Of a stretch of 55,778 nucleotides of DNA, positions 40,153 through 50,258 are shown piece by piece. The DNA is taken from NCBI RefSeq assembly GCF_014656075.1, contig NZ_BNBS01000050.1, forward strand, positions 1 through 55,778. The letters are read 5' to 3'. How positions within the stretch are numbered: the stretch's first letter is position 1; the number at the start of each line of letters is the position of its first letter. Origin of the DNA: Streptomyces hydrogenans (lineage in GTDB: Bacteria > Actinomycetota > Actinomycetes > Streptomycetales > Streptomycetaceae). The notes beneath the pieces are model-generated. The model had not been told where the DNA came from, searched no databases, and saw nothing but the letters and a program-made list of their open reading frames with translations. The translations under genes were made by a program, and so were the position numbers.

Positions 40153-40860
40153 TCAGGCGGCGGTCGCGGCCGCCGAGGCCTCCGCCTCCGCCGCCCGCCG
40201 GGCCCCCTCGGCCGCCCGGCGACGGCCGAACCAGGCCGTCCACACGCCGAGCGCGGCGAGCACGCCGTAGATCATCACCGGGCTGACCACCACCATGGTG
40301 TCCGTCGGCAGCGCGTACGCCAGCGCGATCCGGGTCAGCGCCTCCGCCACGTACGCCACGCCCCACACCAGCGTCATCGTGCGCATCGTGGAGCGGAAGC
40401 CCTCGTACTGCCACATGCCGTTCCACCAGGCGGTGCTCTCCGGGGTGCCGTCGGTGGCGAACTTCCGGCCGAAGTAGAACATCAGCGGGCGCGGCGCGAG
40501 CAGGGTGCCGAGGCAGAGCAGGCCGAAGAGGCCGGTCACGCCGGAGTCCTTCACCAGGAGCGCGCGGGCGGTGTGCGCGCCGACCAGCGAGACGACGGCC
40601 GTGATGACCAGGAAGACCAGGGTGACGACGGCGAACTCGTCGACCTTCCGCCGCCAGGCCGCCATGACCGCGGTGTCGAGCACCGGCCAGGCGCCGCTGA
40701 GCAGCAGGGCCGAGAACTCGGACCAGCCGTGGTCCTCGGTCAGGGTGTTGTACGTGACGATCGGCGCGACCACGTTGAGGCCGATGGTCAGCAGCCAGCC
40801 GAGCGCGGCCGCCTTCCCGGAACGGGCCGGCGGGCCGGCCGAGGGTGCGGTGACGGACAT
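40153..40860 (-). CDS. VC0807-like membrane protein
   Basis: A 235-residue integral membrane protein with about six helices. The segment RPLMFYFGRKFATDGTPESTAWWNGMWQYEGFRSTMRTMTLVWG is characteristic of VC0807-type (or the related DUF3159) proteins. The C-terminus is an Ala/Glu-rich helix (RRRAAEGARRAAEAEASA). GGGGGAG precedes ATG 40860; the longer frame to 40935 has no ribosome site. It lies 82 bases downstream of the TetR gene on the same strand. Function unknown. Confidence 0.8.
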   Translation of the reverse strand: MSVTAPSAGPPARSGKAAALGWLLTIGLNVVAPIVTYNTLTEDHGWSEFSALLLSGAWPVLDTAVMAAWRRKVDEFAVVTLVFLVITAVVSLVGAHTARALLVKDSGVTGLFGLLCLGTLLAPRPLMFYFGRKFATDGTPESTAWWNGMWQYEGFRSTMRTMTLVWGVAYVAEALTRIALAYALPTDTMVVVSPVMIYGVLAALGVWTAWFGRRRAAEGARRAAEAEASAAATAA

Positions 40861-40942
40861 GGTCTCCCCCTGAGTGCGTGCGGTGGGGGAGACGCTAGGG
40901 AGGAACAGGACAGGGAAGGGGAAATTCCGGCCCAAATGATCT

Positions 40943-41539
40943 TCAAGCCCGGCGCAGGGACCTGAGGATCAGGGCGACGACGGCGGCGAAGGCCGTCTCG
41001 ATGTCCGGCGCGGACCAGTCGGCGGCGTGCGCCGGGTCGTGGAAGCGGTCGGTGGCGTCGAAGACGGCGCGGGCGGTCGTCACGACCTCCTCGCCCTCGA
41101 CGGCGGCGAAGACGCCCTCCCGGACGCCGTCCGCCAGGATCCGGGCGATCTGGTCCACCAGGTGCTCGACGTGCCGGTCGACCACCGCGCTGTTCTCGCC
41201 GATGAGGACCTGGAAGGTGGCCATCAGCTCGGGGTCGCCGCCCGCCTTGTTCCGCTTGAGCGCGAAGAGGGCCGTCAGCCAGCCGGTCAGCCGCTCGTCG
41301 GCCGGACCGGTCCCCTCCGCGTGGGGGCGGAGCTCGGTGATCGTCCCCTCCAGCCAGCGCTCCGTGACCGCCTCGCGCAGCGCCGCCTTGGTGCGGAAGT
41401 GGCGGTAGACGCTGCCGTGGCTCACGCCGAGCACCCGGGCCACGTCCACGACCGTCGCCTTCGCCGGGCCGTAGCGCCGCAGCACCTCCTCGGTGGCTTC
41501 GAGGATGCGCTCGGCGGTGAGGGTTTCGGTGGCGGCCAT
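40943..41539 (-). CDS. TetR family transcriptional regulator
   Basis: A 198-residue repressor. The N-terminal helix-turn-helix (ILEATEEVLRRYGPAKATVVDVARVLGVSHGSVYRHFRTKAALREAV) is followed by an all-helical ligand domain (TetR_C type, with LRPHAEGTGPADERLTGWLTALFALKRNKAGGDPELMATFQVL). It lies 16 bases downstream of the aldo/keto reductase on the same strand, so it is probably cotranscribed and autoregulated through the palindrome at 42628-42651. Ligand unknown. Confidence 0.92.
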   Translation of the reverse strand: MAATETLTAERILEATEEVLRRYGPAKATVVDVARVLGVSHGSVYRHFRTKAALREAVTERWLEGTITELRPHAEGTGPADERLTGWLTALFALKRNKAGGDPELMATFQVLIGENSAVVDRHVEHLVDQIARILADGVREGVFAAVEGEEVVTTARAVFDATDRFHDPAHAADWSAPDIETAFAAVVALILRSLRRA

Positions 41540-41555
41540 GGAAGGACAGTACCCG

Positions 41556-42563
41556 TCAGTGCTCGCTGTCCAGGTGGGCCATCTGCGCGGCCGGATAGCG
41601 CTCGCCGGCGGCGGCGCCGGCCGGGACGGCCTCCTCGATCGCGGCGAGGTCGGCGGCGTCGAGCGGGACGTCCAGGGCGCCGAGCGCCTCGGTGAGCCGG
41701 GTCCGGGTGCGGGCGCCGACCAGCGGCACGATGTCGTCGCCCTGGGCCAGGACCCAGGCGATGGCGGTCTGCGCGACGGAGACGCCCTTGGTCTCGGCGA
41801 CGGCGCGCAGCCGGTCCACCAGGTCGAGGTTGCGGTGCAGGTTCTCGCCCTGGAAGCGGGGGCTCATGCCGCGGAAGTCGCCGGGGGCGAGCGCCCGGTC
41901 GCGGGTGAAGTGGCCGCTGATCAGGCCGCGGGAGAGGACGCCGTACGCGGTGACGCCGATGCCCAGCTCGCGGGCGACCGGCAGGATCTTCTCCTCGATG
42001 CCCCGGGAGACCAGCGAGTACTCGATCTGGAGGTCCGCGATCGGGGCGACGGCGGCGGCCCGGCGCAGGGTGTCGGCGCCGACCTCGGAGAGGCCGATGT
42101 GCCGCACGTGCCCGGCCTCGACCAGTTCGGCGATGGCGCCGACGGTCTCCTCGATCGGCACGTCCGGGTCGACGCGGGCGATCCGGTAGACGTCGATGTG
42201 GTCGGTGCCGAGCCGCTGGAGCGAGTACGCGGCGAAGTTCTTCACCGCGGCCGGCCGCCCGTCGTATCCGGTGAAGCCGCCCTCGACCGTGCGCAGCGCG
42301 CCGAACTTGACGCTGGTCAGCGCCCGCTCGCGCAGGGCGGCGGGCGCGGTCCGCAGGGCCTCGCCGATGAGCAGCTCGTTGTGGCCCATGCCGTAGAAGT
42401 CGCCGGTGTCGAGCAGGGTCACGCCGGCCTCCAGGGCCGCGTGGAGGGTCGCGAGCGACTCGGCGCGGTCGGCCTCGCCGTACAGCGCGGACATGCCCAT
42501 GCAGCCGAGGCCGAGGGCGGAGACGGCGGGGCCGGTGGTGCCGAGGGGGCGGGTGGGGAGCAT
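41556..42563 (-). CDS. Aldo/keto reductase lacking the catalytic His
   Basis: A 335-residue NADPH-dependent oxidoreductase of the AKR (Tas-like) superfamily. Asp and Tyr of the tetrad are in DTGDFYGMGHNE and Lys in TSVKFG. At the fourth position, where most AKRs have LYYLHRVDP, this protein has VYRIARVDP, so the His is replaced by Ala. The NADP-binding C-terminal part is intact (VAQTAIAWVLAQG ... PLVGARTRTRL). AGGAGACCGTC sets ATG 42563. It heads a transcript with TetR and a palindromic operator upstream. Confidence 0.9.
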   Translation of the reverse strand: MLPTRPLGTTGPAVSALGLGCMGMSALYGEADRAESLATLHAALEAGVTLLDTGDFYGMGHNELLIGEALRTAPAALRERALTSVKFGALRTVEGGFTGYDGRPAAVKNFAAYSLQRLGTDHIDVYRIARVDPDVPIEETVGAIAELVEAGHVRHIGLSEVGADTLRRAAAVAPIADLQIEYSLVSRGIEEKILPVARELGIGVTAYGVLSRGLISGHFTRDRALAPGDFRGMSPRFQGENLHRNLDLVDRLRAVAETKGVSVAQTAIAWVLAQGDDIVPLVGARTRTRLTEALGALDVPLDAADLAAIEEAVPAGAAAGERYPAAQMAHLDSEH

Positions 42564-42627
42564 GACGGTCTCCTGGGTGGGGAGGGGAGTGCCCTGGAGC
42601 GGGCTCCCTACAACCATGACATGACCG

Positions 42628-42651
42628 ATGACAGATTTCAATATCTGTCAT
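42628..42651. promoter_or_regulatory. Perfect palindromic operator upstream of AKR-TetR genes
   Basis: ATGACAGAT-TTCAAT-ATCTGTCAT is a perfect 9-6-9 inverted repeat, 64 bases upstream of the reductase start. TTGAAA at its centre (minus strand) could be the -35. Size and symmetry suit a TetR dimer pair. Confidence 0.7.
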
Positions 42652-42718
42652 TCAAAGGCGCGGGAGGGTGCCGGAAAACCGGATGCACCGGACCGAACCG
42701 GCCCGCTACCGTGCGGGC

Positions 42719-42748
42719 ATGTTTGCTCACCTCCCGATCTACGAGTGA
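42719..42748 (+). CDS. Nine-codon ORF upstream of DUF6243 gene
   Basis: ATG 42719 opens MFAHLPIYE followed by TGA. TACCGT lies six bases before the ATG, the geometry of a leaderless start. It sits 60 bases ahead of the DUF6243 gene. It may be a short regulatory leader ORF or chance; nine codons carry too little signal to tell. Confidence 0.3.
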   Translation: MFAHLPIYE

Positions 42749-42808
42749 GAGCGGCGCCGCTCCGGCGGACCGACGACCACCGCACACCTCACCGAAGGGG
42801 AGAACCCC

Positions 42809-42994
42809 GTGGCCAAGAGCCGTAACAACCTCCTCGGCGTCGGCGGACAGCGCAAGAAGCTGTCCCGCGCCGAACAGAACGGCGCCGGGCAGTCCCGCGC
42901 CGCCGACCGCGACTCCGCGGAGGCCCGCAGGCAGGATCTCCTGAAGAAGATGCGCGAGCGCAGCCAGGGCGCCGCCGACACCTCCGAGGAGTAA
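42809..42994 (+). CDS. DUF6243 family small protein
   Basis: A 61-residue basic protein beginning AKSRNNLLGVGGQRKKLSRAEQ, the conserved signature of DUF6243, a family of small Streptomyces proteins. The rest is a single charged helix (SAEARRQDLLKKMRERSQG). GAAGGGGAGAA precedes the GTG start. Its composition suggests a nucleic-acid-associated or ribosome-associated protein, but no function is established. A hairpin follows at 43005. Confidence 0.85.
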   Translation: MAKSRNNLLGVGGQRKKLSRAEQNGAGQSRAADRDSAEARRQDLLKKMRERSQGAADTSEE

Positions 42995-43004
42995 CCCGCA
43001 CGAA

Positions 43005-43044
43005 GAAGGGCCCGGGCCGCGCGCACGCGCGACCCGGGCCCTTC
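43005..43044. terminator. Hairpin between DUF6243 and convergent MFS gene
   Basis: GAAGGGCCCGGG (43005-43016) pairs with CCCGGGCCCTTC (43033-43044); the loop is itself GC-rich (GCGCGCACGCGCG). It lies between convergent genes, ten bases after the DUF6243 stop. Confidence 0.65.
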
Positions 43045-43071
43045 GCCGTGCCCGACCGGACCGCCCGCTCC

Positions 43072-44496
43072 TCAGGCCGTCGCCCTCGGCAGGCGGAGGG
43101 CGTAGAGGGCGGTGAGGAGGGACAGCGCCAGCTGGATCAGGAGCGTCGTGGCCAGCGCCGTGCCCATGGAGCCCCGCGCCGCCAGCGTCAGGAAGAGCGA
43201 GCCCAGCGTGGCCACGCCGAGCGCCAGCGCCGACTGCTGGGTCGTCACCATCACGCCGCTGCCCACGCCCGCCCGGTCCGCCGGGACCTCCGCGAGGACC
43301 ACCCGGAAGAGGACCGGCAGCTGGAGCCCCTGGCCCAGGCCCGCCACCGCCATGCCCGGCGCCAGTGTCCACGGGGTGACGTCCGGCCAGGAGGACGCCG
43401 CCGTCCACGCCAGCATCCCGAGCCCGGCCGCCTGCACCACCGCGCCCGCCGGGATCACCCGCGTCCCCCAGCGGGCCACCAGGCGCGGGCCCGCCAGCGA
43501 GGCGGCGAAGAACGCCAGCGCCATCGGGGCGAGCGCCGCCCCCGAGGCGACGGGACCCAGCTCCAGACCCTGCTGGAGAGCCACCGCGATCACCAGGATG
43601 AAGCCGCCGAAGCCGCCCGAGAGGGGCAGCACGAGGGCGAGGCCCCGGCGCAGCGGCGTCAGGCGCAGGAGGGACGGCGGGACCAGCGGGGTGCCGCCCC
43701 GGAGCTCCGTGCGCCGCTCCGCCCGCCAGAACCCGGCCGCCAGGAGCGGGAACGCGGCGAGCGCCCCCCACGTCCACGGCGGCCACCCCGCCGCCCTGCC
43801 CTCCGTCAGCGGGGCGAGGAGCGCGACCAGGGCCAGCGCCAGCAGGACCGTGCCCCGCACGTCCAGGGGCGCCGGAGCCGCCGCGCGGGTCTCCGGGACC
43901 GTGCGGAGCGCCAGCGGCAGGGCCAGCAGCACCGCCGGCACGTTCACCAGGAAGACCGCCCGCCAGCCGAGCCCCGCCACGTCCGCCGCGACCAGCAGGC
44001 CGCCCAGGATCTGGCCGGTCACGAACGCGAGCCCGGTGGTCGCCCCGTACAGACCGATCGCCCTGGCCCGCCGGGCCCCTGTCGTCGAGGAGTGAAGGGT
44101 CGCGAGCACCTGCGGCAGCATCAGCGCCGCCGCGGCACCCTGTGCCACCCGCGCCGCGACCAGCGCCCAGGCGCTCGGCGCGACCCCGCAGAGCAGGGAC
44201 GTCACGCCGAAGGCCACCAGGCCCGCCAGGAAGAGCCGCCGCCGGCCGAAGAGGTCGCCGAGCCGGCCGCCGAGCACCAGCAGCACCGCGTAGGACAGGC
44301 CGTACCCGGCGACGAACAGTTCGAGGAGCGCCTCGCCCGCGCCGAGGTCGCGGCCGATCGACGGCAGCGCGACGTTGACGATGAAGAAGTCGACCAGGGG
44401 CAGCGCGGCCCCCAGCAGGACGGTGAACAGGCCCAGGGAGCCGAGGACCGGCGCCGGGGCGGCAGGGGGACGGGAGGGTCGCAGTGTCGTGGTCAC
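43072..44496 (-). CDS. MFS transporter, DHA2-like (second MFS/XRE module)
   Basis: A 474-residue efflux protein with about fourteen helices. Landmarks are FFIVNVALPSIGRDLGAGEALLELFVAGYGL, GRLGDLFGRRRLFLAGLVAFG (motif A) and AARVAQGAAAALMLPQVLATL. GTG 44496 lies nine bases from GGAGG; GTG 44502 is an alternative. It diverges from an XRE/MmyB-like regulator over 101 bases containing three related palindromes. The layout and family duplicate the pair at 11578-13969. Substrate unknown. Confidence 0.92.
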   Translation of the reverse strand: MTTTLRPSRPPAAPAPVLGSLGLFTVLLGAALPLVDFFIVNVALPSIGRDLGAGEALLELFVAGYGLSYAVLLVLGGRLGDLFGRRRLFLAGLVAFGVTSLLCGVAPSAWALVAARVAQGAAAALMLPQVLATLHSSTTGARRARAIGLYGATTGLAFVTGQILGGLLVAADVAGLGWRAVFLVNVPAVLLALPLALRTVPETRAAAPAPLDVRGTVLLALALVALLAPLTEGRAAGWPPWTWGALAAFPLLAAGFWRAERRTELRGGTPLVPPSLLRLTPLRRGLALVLPLSGGFGGFILVIAVALQQGLELGPVASGAALAPMALAFFAASLAGPRLVARWGTRVIPAGAVVQAAGLGMLAWTAASSWPDVTPWTLAPGMAVAGLGQGLQLPVLFRVVLAEVPADRAGVGSGVMVTTQQSALALGVATLGSLFLTLAARGSMGTALATTLLIQLALSLLTALYALRLPRATA

Positions 44497-44523
44497 GTCC
44501 ACGACCCTCCGCGCCCCGCCGGA

Positions 44524-44572
44524 CCGGTACCAGAGTCTCCTCATCCTGGTACCAGGACTGCCTGGCACCAGG
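44524..44572. promoter_or_regulatory. Three GGTACC-centred operator sites between MFS and XRE genes
   Basis: CCGGTACCAG (44524-44533), CCTGGTACCAGG (44545-44556, perfect) and CCTGGCACCAGG (44561-44572) recur at centre distances of 22 and 16 bases. Repeated sites of the same form in a divergent promoter region strongly suggest cooperative binding by the adjacent regulator. Confidence 0.75.
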
Positions 44573-44597
44573 GTCCGCCGACGGGCAGGCTGGGATC

Positions 44598-45470
44598 ATG
44601 AGCATCGTCGCGACGACCGGGCCCGAGGCCCGGCGGCGGGAACTCGCCGCCTTCCTGCGCAGCCGGCGCGAGCGCGTCACCCCCGAACAGGTCGGCCTGG
44701 TCCGGGGCCGCCGGCGCCGCACCCCCGGCCTGCGCCGCGAGGAGGTCGCCCAGCTCTCCGCCGTCGGCGTCACCTGGTACACCTGGATCGAGCAGGCCCG
44801 GGACATCCAGGTCTCCCCGCAGGTCCTCGACGCCCTCGCCGGGGCCCTCCTCCTCGACCCGGCCGAGCGGGCCCACCTCTTCGCCCTCGCCGGCCAGCGC
44901 GACCCCCGGCCCGGCACCCCGAGTCCGGCCGTCACCCCCGCCGTGCGGGCGCTGCTCGACCGCCTGGAGCCCATGCCCGCCGCCGTCCAGAACAGCCGCT
45001 TCGACATCCTCGCCCACAACCGCGTCTTCGGGCGGCTCTTCCGCGACCTCGACGCGCTGCCGCCCGAGGACCGCAACACGCTCTGGCTGGCCTGCACCGA
45101 CCCGGAGTTCCGGGCCGCCCTCACGGACCCGGACCTGATCTCCCGCCTCGCCGGCAAGCTGCGCGCCCGGATGGCCGGCTGCCTGGCCGAACCCGCCTGG
45201 AAGCGGCTTGTCCAGCGCCTGGAGGCGGCCTCGCCCGAGTTCCGGGAGATCTGGGCCCGGCACGACGTGGTCTCCTCCGAGAACATGGCCAAGGTCATCC
45301 GCAACCCCCTCGTCGGCCCGCTGCGCTTCGAGCACACCGACCTGTGGCTCCAGCCCGGCCCGGGACCCGTCCTCGTCACCTACGTGCCGCTCGACGAGGA
45401 GACCCGGGCCGGCTGCGCCCGGCTCCTGGAGCTGGTGGCCGGGGAGCGGGCGCCCCGGGCCGCGGCCTGA
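44598..45470 (+). CDS. XRE family regulator with MmyB-like domain (second module)
   Basis: A 290-residue regulator. The N-terminal helix-turn-helix is GRRRRTPGLRREEVAQLSAVGVTWYTWIEQARDIQVSPQVLD; the C-terminal MmyB-like sensor spans ~100-280 (MPAAVQNSRFDILAHNRVFGRLF ... LRFEHTDLWLQPGPGPVLVTYVPL). It is close in sequence to the regulator at 13082-13969. CAGGCT six bases upstream of ATG 44598 suggests a leaderless message. It is probably the local repressor of the divergent MFS pump and of itself. Confidence 0.9.
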   Translation: MSIVATTGPEARRRELAAFLRSRRERVTPEQVGLVRGRRRRTPGLRREEVAQLSAVGVTWYTWIEQARDIQVSPQVLDALAGALLLDPAERAHLFALAGQRDPRPGTPSPAVTPAVRALLDRLEPMPAAVQNSRFDILAHNRVFGRLFRDLDALPPEDRNTLWLACTDPEFRAALTDPDLISRLAGKLRARMAGCLAEPAWKRLVQRLEAASPEFREIWARHDVVSSENMAKVIRNPLVGPLRFEHTDLWLQPGPGPVLVTYVPLDEETRAGCARLLELVAGERAPRAAA

Positions 45471-45544
45471 GGCGGACGCGGGCCGGGGGCCGAGGCGGAC
45501 GCGGGCCGCGGGCGTACTCCCGACGGCCGTTCCCGCCGGTACGG

Positions 45545-45550
45545 GACAAT
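45545..45550 (+). promoter_or_regulatory. -10-like GACAAT seven bases before dusB start
   Basis: GACAAT, seven bases, ATG 45558: the same hexamer and spacing as era. No clear ribosome site other than GGGG inside the spacer. Confidence 0.4.
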
Positions 45551-45557
45551 GGGGTCC

Positions 45558-46694
45558 ATGACCGCGTTCTCCCCCCTCTCCATCGGCCCGTACGTCGTGC
45601 AGCCGCCGGTGGTGCTCGCGCCCATGGCCGGCATCACCAACGCCCCCTTCCGCACCCTCTGCCGCGAGTTCTCCGGCGGCAAGGGCCTCTTCGTGAGCGA
45701 GATGATCACGACGCGGGCGCTGGTGGAGCGCAACGAGAAGACCATGCAGCTCATCCGCTTCGACGCGACCGAGCAGCCGCGCTCGATCCAGCTGTACGGC
45801 GTGGACCCGGTCACCGTCGGCAAGGCGGTGCGGATGATCGTCGACGAGGACCTCGCGGACCACATCGACCTGAACTTCGGCTGCCCGGTGCCCAAGGTGA
45901 CCCGCAAGGGCGGCGGCTCCGCGCTGCCGTACAAGCGGCCGCTGCTGCGGGCGATCCTGAACGAGGCCGTGACGAACGCCGGGGACCTCCCGGTCACGAT
46001 GAAGATGCGCAAGGGCATCGACGACGACCACATCACCTACCTGGACGCGGGCCGGATCGCGGTCGAGGAGGGCGTGACGGCGATCGCCCTGCACGGGCGG
46101 ACGGCGGCGCAGCACTACGGCGGTACGGCCGACTGGGACGCGATCGCGCGGCTCAAGGAGCACGTGCCGGAGATCCCGGTGCTGGGCAACGGCGACATCT
46201 GGTCGGCGGACGACGCGGTGCGGATGATGCGCGAGACCGGCTGCGACGGCGTGGTCGTGGGCCGGGGCTGCCTGGGCCGGCCGTGGCTCTTCGCGGACCT
46301 GGTGGCGGGCCTGGAGGGCACCGGCGGCTACCGGACGCCGGGCCTGCGGGAGGTCGCGGACGTCATGGTGCGGCACGCGACGCTGCTCGGCGAGTGGATC
46401 GGGGACGAGTCGCGCGGCGTCATCGACTTCCGCAAGCACGTGGCCTGGTACCTGAAGGGCTTCTCGGTCGGTTCGGAGATGCGCAAGCGGCTGGCGGTCA
46501 CCTCGTCCCTGGACGAGCTGCGCGCTCAGTTGAGCGAGCTGGACCTGGACCAGCCGTGGCCGGTGGGCGCGGACGGCCCCCGGGGTCGTACGTCCGGAAA
46601 CAACCGGGTCGTCCTGCCGGACGGCTGGCTGAAGGACCCCTACGACTGTGCCGGGGTGAGCGAGGACGCCGAGCTGGACACGTCCGGGGGCTGA
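45558..46694 (+). CDS. dusB: tRNA-dihydrouridine synthase
   Basis: A 378-residue FMN enzyme reducing uridine in the tRNA D-loop. VVLAPMAGITNAPFRTLC is the N-terminal FMN-binding block; DLNFGCPVPKVTRKGGGSAL contains the catalytic Cys; LHGRTAAQHYGGTADW and PVLGNGDIWSADDA bind the phosphate. The C-terminal ~100 residues form the helical tRNA-binding domain. ATG 45558 is chosen over ATG 45549. It is monocistronic, with an intrinsic terminator 90 bases downstream. The symbol follows the bacterial DusB/NifR3 family. Confidence 0.93.
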   Translation: MTAFSPLSIGPYVVQPPVVLAPMAGITNAPFRTLCREFSGGKGLFVSEMITTRALVERNEKTMQLIRFDATEQPRSIQLYGVDPVTVGKAVRMIVDEDLADHIDLNFGCPVPKVTRKGGGSALPYKRPLLRAILNEAVTNAGDLPVTMKMRKGIDDDHITYLDAGRIAVEEGVTAIALHGRTAAQHYGGTADWDAIARLKEHVPEIPVLGNGDIWSADDAVRMMRETGCDGVVVGRGCLGRPWLFADLVAGLEGTGGYRTPGLREVADVMVRHATLLGEWIGDESRGVIDFRKHVAWYLKGFSVGSEMRKRLAVTSSLDELRAQLSELDLDQPWPVGADGPRGRTSGNNRVVLPDGWLKDPYDCAGVSEDAELDTSGG

Positions 46695-46744
46695 GATTCC
46701 GGGCCCTCCGGGCGAGTGATCCTCGCCACCCCTGAGGGGGGTGG

Positions 46745-46860
46745 CGCTCAGATGAGCAGGTTACGGAGGGCTGTACGGCTTGAAGGGGTGGCACTGGGTG
46801 CCACCCCTTTTGTGTTCAAGAGTTGAACGCAAATGGGCGGTGAAGCTGCTCATCTGAGCG
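46745..46860. repeat. 15-bp inverted repeat enclosing the dusB terminator
   Basis: CGCTCAGATGAGCAG (46745-46759) and CTGCTCATCTGAGCG (46846-46860) are perfect reverse complements 86 bases apart. Each arm is itself nearly palindromic (GCTCA-GA-TGAGC). They may be two copies of one operator or arms of a long RNA stem around the terminator. Confidence 0.6.
46783..46813 (+). terminator. Intrinsic terminator downstream of dusB
   Basis: AAGGGGTGGCAC (46783-46794) pairs perfectly with GTGCCACCCCTT (46798-46809) around TGG and runs into TTTTG. It lies 89 bases beyond the dusB stop. Confidence 0.8.
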
Positions 46861-47052
46861 TCTTGTCCCTGGATTGGGTCAAGCGGGCTTCGGGGCGTGA
46901 ATGCGGAAGCTTCACGTCGGTAACTTTCGAAGTGGGGGCGGACGGGTGGTTACGACCGTGTGACCGGCAGGCGTACCTCCCCAGAAGCCTTCGATCTGGG
47001 TATGTTCCTCGCCGTCAGGGCAGCCAACCGAGTCGTCGAGGAGTCGAGACCC

Positions 47053-49764
<2,712 letters not shown>

Positions 49765-49862
49765 CCCGAGGGGCCGCGAGGCCCCGTGAAGCCCCCGGGG
49801 CCGCCGTCGGTCATCCCTTCCGAACCCTCACCGGCGGACGGCGGTCCCGGATCCGAAAGAGG

Positions 49863-49901
49863 CGGGACGGACACCTTGTGCGGAGGTGTCCGTCCCGTCG
49901 T
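49863..49901 (+). terminator. Intrinsic terminator of ppdK
   Basis: CGGGACGGACACC (49863-49875) and GGTGTCCGTCCCG (49885-49897) form a perfect 13-bp stem with a 9-nt loop, followed by TCGTTTT. It lies about 100 bases after the ppdK stop. Confidence 0.85.
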
Positions 49902-50258
49902 TTTCACGTCAGATTCATGCGCAATTACGGCAGCATTGAATTATTGGAAATTGAACGTCTTTGTTTGCGGACGTTTCGGTCGCGGCCCCCGGATCCCCAC
50001 CCGGGGGCCGCGTCCTTTTTCTGGTGTCGGGCAGGTGAGCCGCAACCCTCGCCGACCGCCGCCGGACGGGCAAAGCCCCCCACGGTCTTCACCACGTCAC
50101 CTCGGTCCTGAAGGTTTCCTGCCCGACCCGCACAGCATTTCCGTTGGGCCGTGTTCGCCGCGATGCTTTTCAACTGTGGCTGAAACACCCTGGTAACGTG
50201 CAGTGATGGTGTGCATACTCGATCGCGGGGTGGTTGCGAGTGCACAGGTGGGGACTTC
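49902..50258. other. Intergenic region with AT-rich segment and second terminator
   Basis: Positions 49905-49975 are unusually AT-rich for this genome (for example TTGAATTATTGGAAATTGAACG) and end in a second intrinsic terminator. No ORF here has a ribosome site and codon bias. The segment could encode a small RNA of roughly 90-110 nt, or hold an upstream promoter for the winged-helix regulator gene. Confidence 0.4.
49981..50020 (+). terminator. Second intrinsic terminator downstream of ppdK
   Basis: CGCGGCCCCCGG (49981-49992) pairs with CCGGGGGCCGCG (50001-50012) around an 8-nt loop, followed by TCCTTTTT. As a separate terminator 85 bases after the first, it implies either a back-up or an independent short transcript. 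Confidence 0.82.

Noticed and set aside
42638..45379. Long minus-strand frame (913 codons)
   Set aside because: It runs across the XRE regulator, the operator region and the MFS gene in the wrong frame. Composition is Gly/Pro/Arg low complexity.
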